This document shows positions 14,527-18,037 of a stretch of DNA of 18,037 bases, piece by piece. Within the stretch, counting starts at the first letter, position 1; each line of letters starts with the position of its first letter. A program made the translations under genes and the position numbers. Under the pieces are notes generated by a model. The model ran no database searches, was not told the DNA's origin, and worked only from the letters and a program-made list of their open reading frames with translations. This stretch comes from CAG-917 sp028724485 (lineage in GTDB: Bacteria > Bacillota > Clostridia > Christensenellales > CAG-917): assembly GCA_028724485.1 (NCBI GenBank), contig JAQYCY010000084.1, positions 1 through 18,037 on the forward strand, given 5' to 3'.

Positions 14527-15255
14527 ATGAAAAGAAAAATAATACAAATCGATGAAGAAAAGTGCAATGGTTGCGGAGCGTGCGCAAACGCCTGCCATGA
14601 GGGCGCAATCGAAATTATCAACGGTAAAGCAAAACTCACTCGCGACGATTATTGCGACGGCTTTGGCGATTGTCTACCAAGTTGTCCGACGGGTGCGATT
14701 ACTTTTGTTGAAAGGGAAGCGGCGGCATACGATGAAAGTGCGGTTTTAAAAAACAAGCAAGCAAAAATGCAGGCAAAAATGAAAAGCGGCGTCGCGCTTA
14801 ATGCCCACCACGAAGGTTGCCCCGGAAAAAAAGCTATGCTTTTGGACTCGGCGTCAAGCGACAATCGCTCGGCAACTTGCCATACGCCGATTTCACGGCT
14901 TGGACAGTGGCCTTGCCAAATTAAACTTGTCAATCCGAATGCCGCATATTTAGACGGCGCAAAATTGCTTATTGCTGCCGACTGCGCGGCATACGCTTAT
15001 GCAAACTTGCACGAAGAATTTATGAAGGGCAAAATTACAATAATCGGTTGCCCTAAACTCGATATGGTTGATTATTCCGAAAAGTTGACCGAAATCATAA
15101 AGAACAACGACGTCAAAAGCGTGACGGTTGTCAGAATGGAAGTTCCTTGTTGCGGCGGCATAGAAAATGCGGTCAAAAAGGCTTTGCTGGGCAGCGGAAA
15201 GTTTATTCCGTGGCAAGTTACCACCATATCGATAAACGGAAATATTCTTGACTGA
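14527..15255 (+). CDS. 4Fe-4S ferredoxin-type protein (hcp-neighbour type)
   Basis: 242 aa. Residues 13-23 (CNGCGACANAC) are a canonical 4Fe-4S motif followed by H24. The second site, CDGFGDCLPSCP at 43-54, has C43, C49 and C53 but F46 in place of the second Cys. The remainder is a conserved Cys-rich domain: EGCPG (C98), SATC (C118), WPCQIKL (C130), AADC (C153), GCPKLD (C175) and MEVPCCGG (C208, C209). This architecture is familiar from anaerobes, frequently near hybrid-cluster protein genes and a Crp/Fnr regulator, and is thought to pass electrons. No hcp gene is in the window. Start ATG directly abuts the previous stop; ribosome site GAGGAGG at 14515-14521. No terminator follows. Confidence 0.8.
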   Translation: MKRKIIQIDEEKCNGCGACANACHEGAIEIINGKAKLTRDDYCDGFGDCLPSCPTGAITFVEREAAAYDESAVLKNKQAKMQAKMKSGVALNAHHEGCPGKKAMLLDSASSDNRSATCHTPISRLGQWPCQIKLVNPNAAYLDGAKLLIAADCAAYAYANLHEEFMKGKITIIGCPKLDMVDYSEKLTEIIKNNDVKSVTVVRMEVPCCGGIENAVKKALLGSGKFIPWQVTTISINGNILD

Positions 15256-15303
15256 CGAGCAAAGTTGTTATATAGTTATGTTGTAAAGCATATGTCAATT
15301 TAA

Positions 15304-15414
15304 ACTTATGTTAAAATTTGCCAATGCCTAGACTGCGGACATTTATTTGTCGGAGAAAAAACTCACGAAGTATGGTCGATGTGTAATCACTCAAAAAGTT
15401 ATTTTGAAATATAG
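15304..15414 (+). pseudogene. Remnant of the rubredoxin-like tail of a rubrerythrin
   Basis: About 36 codons in one frame from after a stop at 15301 to TAG 15412-15414. They read ...CLDCGHLFVGEKTHEVWSMC (C at 15325, 15334 and 15382) and end NHSKSYFEI. An intact rubrerythrin tail has C-x2-CGH...GE...P-x-VCP-x-C-x-HP-x-SYFE. Here the third iron-binding Cys is Trp (15373-15375) and three conserved Pro are His, Ser and Ser. There is no start codon and no ferritin-like part upstream. The rest of the 305-bp spacer (15256-15560) holds nothing else recognised. Confidence 0.7.
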
Positions 15415-15560
15415 GCGGAAAACTATCAGACGTCAAGCGGCAAGCTAGTTTATGATTGAACTATTAGCGACAAATAATAAAAAAACAAGTCGACTACAAA
15501 ATTAAATTGTCGGCAAAACTGCGTTATGCGCATCAAAAAAATACAAGGAGGAGTGGTGTT

Positions 15561-15722
15561 ATGAAAAAGTACGTATGTGATATTTGCGGCTGGGAATATG
15601 ACGAAGAAATAGGTTGTGAAGAATTGGGTATTCCTGCCGGAACAAAATTTGAAGATTTGCCTGAAGATTTTGTTTGCCCTTTATGCGGCGTCGGTGCAGA
15701 TAGTTTTTCCGAAGTCGAATAA
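15561..15722 (+). CDS. Rubredoxin
   Basis: 53 aa, normal length for this one-iron electron carrier. Ligands C6-x2-C9 (CDICG) and C39-x2-C42 (CPLCG) are all present, with the family core GIPAGTKFEDLPEDFVCPLCGVG. Rubredoxins serve rubrerythrin, superoxide reductase and rubredoxin:oxygen oxidoreductase systems in anaerobes. The loop GCEELG carries an extra Cys at 19, unusual for the family. AAGGAGGAG at 15545-15553 fixes the ATG at 15561 over an upstream in-frame start. The gene follows a decayed rubrerythrin tail and ends at a strong terminator. Confidence 0.95.
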   Translation: MKKYVCDICGWEYDEEIGCEELGIPAGTKFEDLPEDFVCPLCGVGADSFSEVE

Positions 15723-15743
15723 ATTAAAACCAAAAAGCAAAAC

Positions 15744-15773
15744 AAAAAAAGATGCAGTAGTGCATCTTTTTTT
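15744..15773 (+). terminator. Intrinsic terminator after rubredoxin
   Basis: AAAAAAAGATGCA pairs perfectly with TGCATCTTTTTTT around loop GTAG; it ends in seven T. Confidence 0.9.
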
Positions 15774-15798
15774 GACGATAAGGAGCGTTTTTTGTCGG

Positions 15799-15827
15799 TT
15801 GACTTTTTAAAGGTTAAGATTTATAAT
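15799..15827 (+). promoter_or_regulatory. Strong promoter of the DtxR-family gene
   Basis: TTGACT (15799-15804), 17-bp spacer, TATAAT (15822-15827). The usual seven-base distance puts the start of transcription on the A of ATG 15834. Confidence 0.8.
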
Positions 15828-15833
15828 CCTGTT

Positions 15834-16205
15834 ATGGCTCAAAAGAAGATTTTGGAAAGCGGAGAAATGTATCTCGAAACGATATTTCTCTTAAAACAGA
15901 AAAACGATTTTGTCAGAAGCGTTGACGTTGTGGCGGAGCTTGGTTATTCTAAGTCAAGCGTTTCGCGCGGAGTAAATTTGCTCAAAGACAGGGGATTTAT
16001 TACCATTGACGAAAACGGCAAAATCGAATTTACCGAACTCGGACTTAAATACACTCAAAATATTTACGAACGCCACGAGGTGCTTACGGCGTTTTTGGAA
16101 AAGTTGGGCGTTTCGTCCGATATTGCCGAAAACGACGCTTGCCGCATCGAACACGTCATAAGCGGCGAAACGCTTGAGGCGATAAAGCGGTTTAATAAAA
16201 AATAA
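15834..16205 (+). CDS. DtxR-family metal-dependent repressor (iron type)
   Basis: 123 aa: an N-terminal winged helix (VDVVAELGYSKSSVSRGVNLL at 31-50) and a dimerisation/metal domain, without the SH3 tail, as in short clostridial members. Metal ligands match DtxR: M12 (GEMYLETI, as DtxR M10), H81 (ERHEVL), and C103, E106, H107 (DACRIEHVIS). Met and Cys rather than the Asp and Glu of MntR suggest Fe2+ rather than Mn2+ sensing; this is inference from the family. ATG 15834 matches the family N-terminus and the promoter position but has no ribosome site. A TTG at 15792 with AAGGAG (15780-15785) would add 14 residues and would need readthrough of the rubredoxin terminator. Its neighbours are rubredoxin and the feo operon. 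Confidence 0.88.
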   Translation: MAQKKILESGEMYLETIFLLKQKNDFVRSVDVVAELGYSKSSVSRGVNLLKDRGFITIDENGKIEFTELGLKYTQNIYERHEVLTAFLEKLGVSSDIAENDACRIEHVISGETLEAIKRFNKK

Positions 16206-16234
16206 ATTCACAATTTCGTCCGATTGAAAGGTTT

Positions 16235-16274
16235 GGCTATTATAGTTTGACGTACAATGTTGTTTATAATAGCC
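16235..16274 (+). other. Long inverted repeat after the DtxR-family gene
   Basis: GGCTATTATA (16235-16244) and TATAATAGCC (16265-16274) form a perfect 10-bp stem around a 20-nt loop. It lacks a T run, so it is a weak terminator candidate. A second imperfect stem (CCATA..AACAA with TTGTT..TATGG, 16292-16323) and a third (ACGGC/GCCGT, 16339-16360) follow. Confidence 0.55.
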
Positions 16275-16453
16275 TTATACATAATAAAATGTCCATAGGA
16301 ACAAACAAAATACCTTGTTTATGGCGAGTGCAACTTAGACGGCATTTTTCAAATAGCCGTGCTTAACCTAAGATAATATTATTTTCACGCTGCGTAAAAA
16401 AGAATAAAACGTCGAAAATGTAAAATTTTCAAAAATTAACTATGGTTAAAGCG

Positions 16454-16482
16454 TTGACATTTTATTCGAGCGGTCATATTAT
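16454..16482 (+). promoter_or_regulatory. Promoter of the feo operon
   Basis: Consensus TTGACA (16454-16459), 17-bp spacer, TATTAT (16477-16482). TATAAT at 16480-16485 overlaps but would need a 20-bp spacer. Predicted start near 16489. The 480-bp spacer 16206-16685 has no convincing gene; it holds hairpins, this promoter and two palindromes. Confidence 0.75.
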
Positions 16483-16490
16483 AATTGCAG

Positions 16491-16510
16491 AAAGAGCGAA
16501 TAGCTCTTTT
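16491..16510 (+). other. Stem-loop at the 5' end of the feo transcript
   Basis: AAAGAGC (16491-16497), loop GAATA, GCTCTTT (16503-16509) plus one T. The short T run makes it a weak attenuator or a 5' stabilising hairpin. Confidence 0.5.
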
Positions 16511-16522
16511 AAAAGCGACAGT

Positions 16523-16540
16523 AGTTCGCATATGCGAACT
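16523..16540 (+). promoter_or_regulatory. Perfect palindrome, feo operator candidate 1
   Basis: AGTTCGCATATGCGAACT, an 18-bp perfect palindrome about 35-50 bases past the predicted start. Its 16-bp core recurs at 16657-16672. Confidence 0.75.
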
Positions 16541-16656
16541 TGCAAAACAAACTAAAAACAAACTTACTTTGGACTCAAAAATTTAATATAGTCGGTTGCG
16601 TCAATCGCTCGCTAATCGATTTTGACTAAACGTATGAGTTTTTTATTTGAGTTGTG

Positions 16657-16672
16657 GTTCGCATATGCGAAC
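16657..16672 (+). promoter_or_regulatory. Perfect palindrome, feo operator candidate 2
   Basis: GTTCGCATATGCGAAC, identical to the core of copy 1. One base later begins AAGGAG (16674-16679), the ribosome site of the first gene, so binding or RNA folding here could affect translation as well. Confidence 0.75.
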
Positions 16673-16685
16673 TAAGGAGTTGAAT

Positions 16686-17039
16686 ATGACGTATTCCGAA
16701 CTTAAATATTTAAACGCCGTCGATAAAATGTCTGACGGCAGTGGAGTTAAGCAAATCGAGCTTTCAAAATATCTCGGAGTTTCGACAGTAAGCATTTATA
16801 AGGCAATGGCGAGGCTCGAAGAGAAAAATTTGATAGTTCGTGACGAAAAAGGTTTGTATTGTTTGACGGACAAAGCGCGATTTCAGCTTAAAGAATATAT
16901 GGAATGCGCTAAATGTATCGAAAATATGCTTGTTGAAAAATGCAACAGCTCGAAATCGAAAGCCAAGCGCGACGCAATGGCAGTGACGTGTGCGCTTAGC
17001 GATGAAAACAGAAAGTGTTTTTTCAATCTTATGAAGTAG
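16686..17039 (+). CDS. Cys-rich winged-helix regulator of the feo operon (DtxR-like)
   Basis: 117 aa. Residues 5-65 form a winged helix like that of DtxR-family repressors (KQIELSKYLGVSTVSIYKAMARLEEKNLI). The second half aligns roughly to the DtxR metal domain, but the segment matching DACRIEHVIS reads DAMAVTCALS, so the Cys, Glu and His ligands are replaced by Met, Thr and Cys. Six cysteines are present: C59, C74, C77 (CAKC), C86, C102 and C111. An Fe-S or thiol sensor analogous to FeoC is possible but not shown. ATG 16686 is set by AAGGAG; in-frame upstream starts would cross the palindrome. Its stop overlaps the ribosome site of feoA, making it the first gene of the operon and a probable autoregulator. 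Confidence 0.75.
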   Translation: MTYSELKYLNAVDKMSDGSGVKQIELSKYLGVSTVSIYKAMARLEEKNLIVRDEKGLYCLTDKARFQLKEYMECAKCIENMLVEKCNSSKSKAKRDAMAVTCALSDENRKCFFNLMK

Positions 17040-17048
17040 GAGGGCAGA

Positions 17049-17264
17049 ATGATGGCATTAGGAATTGCACCGATTGGCAAAGAAATGGAGATTAAAAGAA
17101 TTGTACTTGACGAAAAGACGACTAAGCACTTGCTTAATCTCGGTCTTATGGTCGGAAGCAAAGTAACGACGCTTTCGGACGCTAAGGGCGACGTCATACT
17201 TAAAGTCAAGGACGGACGACTTGCACTTAATAAAGAACTCGCAATGAGAATATTTGTTGCATAG
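17049..17264 (+). CDS. feoA: FeoA-domain protein, first copy
   Basis: 71 aa (70 if the second ATG at 17052 is used), a single FeoA/SH3-like domain: LNLGLMVGSKVTTLSDAKGD followed by ILKVKDGRLALNKELAMRIFV. FeoA is a small cytoplasmic partner of the ferrous iron transporter FeoB. Ribosome site AGGAGGG at 17038-17044 overlaps the TAG of the upstream regulator. The spacing (four versus seven bases) favours the second ATG slightly. This copy is more diverged from the typical MGITPG-type motif than the next. Confidence 0.9.
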   Translation: MMALGIAPIGKEMEIKRIVLDEKTTKHLLNLGLMVGSKVTTLSDAKGDVILKVKDGRLALNKELAMRIFVA

Positions 17265-17271
17265 GAGGTTT

Positions 17272-17499
17272 ATGGAAAAATTACTTAGCAAGTTCACGCC
17301 GAAAGAGAGCGGCGTGGTCAAAAAAATTTTGGCGGAAGGTCAAATTAAACGTAGACTTTTCGACATGGGCATTACGCCGGGAGCGCAAATTACTATGCGT
17401 AAAGTAGCTCCGCTTGGCGACCCGATTGAAGTTACTATCAGAGGATACGAGCTTACGCTCCGTAAAAAGGAAGCAGAAGCCGTTACAATGGAGGTTTAA
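17272..17499 (+). CDS. feoA: FeoA-domain protein, second copy
   Basis: 75 aa, closer to classical FeoA: RRLFDMGITPGAQITMRKVA, GDPIEVTIRGYELTLRKKEA and a final AVTMEV. Start ATG 17272 follows AGGAGGT (17263-17269), which overlaps the stop of the first feoA. Its own TAA is directly followed by the feoB ATG. Two successive separate FeoA proteins before FeoB are common in Clostridia; each may contact FeoB differently. Confidence 0.93.
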   Translation: MEKLLSKFTPKESGVVKKILAEGQIKRRLFDMGITPGAQITMRKVAPLGDPIEVTIRGYELTLRKKEAEAVTMEV

Positions 17500-18037
17500 A
17501 TGAGATTTGCATTGGTAGGCAACCCGAATAGCGGAAAAACGACTTTGTTTAACGCTTTGACGGGCAGTACGGCGCACGTCGGCAACTGGCCGGGCGTTAC
17601 CGTCGATAAGAGAGAGGGCGAATACAAAAAACTTCCCGAAAAAGTCGATATTATAGACTTGCCGGGTATTTACAGCATGAGCCCTTATACGCCTGAAGAA
17701 GTTATTTCAAGAGACTTCGTACTTAAAGAAAATCCTGACTGTATCATCAACATAGTCGACTGTACGAACCTTGAAAGAAACCTTTATCTTACGACGCAGT
17801 TGTTGGAACTCGATACTCCTGTCGTCGTAGCGCTCAATATGAGCGACGTACTTCAAAAGAATGGCGATAAAATCGATATCGAAGCTCTTGAAAAGGCTAT
17901 TAGTGTTCCTGTCGTTGCGATAAGTGCGCTTAAAGAAAAAGGCATAGCGGAAGTTATGGAGCGCGGCTACAAGGTGGCAAAGGAGGGAAGAAAAGGTTTT
18001 TCACCTGTGGAGGAAAGCGAAATTTCGTCGATTCTCG
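17500..18037 (+). CDS. feoB: Ferrous iron transporter FeoB, 5' part (cut by window end)
   Basis: Only the N-terminal 179 codons lie in the window. They encode the GTPase domain: G1 GNPNSGKTT (residues 7-15), the switch segment VGNWPGVTV, G3 DLPG, G4 NMSD and G5 SALK, all as in FeoB. The membrane transport domain must follow beyond the edge. FeoB imports Fe2+ under anaerobic conditions. GGAGG at 17490-17494, inside the end of the second feoA, is its ribosome site, and the ATG abuts the previous stop, so the whole feo set is translated from one message. Confidence 0.97.
   Translation, partial: MRFALVGNPNSGKTTLFNALTGSTAHVGNWPGVTVDKREGEYKKLPEKVDIIDLPGIYSMSPYTPEEVISRDFVLKENPDCIINIVDCTNLERNLYLTTQLLELDTPVVVALNMSDVLQKNGDKIDIEALEKAISVPVVAISALKEKGIAEVMERGYKVAKEGRKGFSPVEESEISSIL

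Noticed and set aside
15261..15290. Third Fnr-type box after the ferredoxin gene (two GTTGT strings)
   Set aside because: The two GTTGT strings are direct, not inverted, and are not spaced four bases apart.
16247..16270. Promoter TTGACG ... TATAAT inside the long inverted repeat
   Set aside because: The spacer is only 12 bp, too short for a sigma-A promoter.
16289..16366. 25-codon frame opening MSIGTNKIPC
   Set aside because: No ribosome site, no recognisable features, and it falls in a stretch dominated by hairpins.
16523..16672. LexA (SOS) boxes, because of the GAAC and GTTC halves
   Set aside because: The Gram-positive LexA site is GAAC-N4-GTTC; here the halves are in the opposite order (GTTC...GAAC), and no SOS gene is near.

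Overview
The window looks like chromosomal DNA of an anaerobic, AT-rich, low-GC Gram-positive (Clostridia-type) bacterium. This is an inference from gene content: Lgt, a DivIVA-like protein, rubredoxin, a rubrerythrin remnant, a clostridial-type Crp/Fnr regulator with an Fe-S protein, FeoAAB, a short DtxR-family repressor, strong AGGAGG ribosome sites and T-tailed intrinsic terminators. No phage, transposon, CRISPR, tRNA or rRNA was seen. All genes but one read on the + strand.

Layout. 1-4145: the 3' part of lgt (lipoprotein lipidation), pncB (NAD salvage), a DivIVA-like coiled-coil gene and an unrecognised gene. 4275-8607: a sugar:cation symporter of the GPH family, a 412-aa ferritin-like diiron protein and an MFS permease, each with its own promoter and the first two closed by clear terminators. 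8645-12290: a U32-family protein resembling RlhA and a DnaQ-type exonuclease with a probable BRCT domain. Between these two lies a 333-bp spacer crowded with TGATAA hexamers. 12445-12889: the only minus-strand gene, a Lys/Glu-rich protein with one C-terminal membrane helix. 13243-15255: a Crp/Fnr regulator, a DUF1858-like small protein and a 4Fe-4S protein. 15304-15774: a decayed rubrerythrin tail and a rubredoxin. 15799-18037: a DtxR-type regulator, then a Cys-rich winged-helix regulator, feoA, feoA and feoB (cut by the window end).

How parts may work together. The right half reads as a redox and iron segment. The Crp/Fnr gene and the DUF1858/ferredoxin operon carry the identical 14-bp inverted repeat GTTGTTTTTACAAC. 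In the operon it is centred about 41.5 bp before the predicted start site, as for an Fnr-type activator; in the regulator's own gene it lies just past the predicted start site, as for autorepression. The feo operon carries two copies of a perfect palindrome, GTTCGCATATGCGAAC, one in the leader and one touching the ribosome site of its first gene. That first gene encodes a DtxR-like protein whose metal ligands look replaced, with six cysteines present. The neighbouring DtxR-family gene keeps the canonical ligands and has a promoter that would start transcription exactly at its ATG. All regulatory statements are predictions from sequence.
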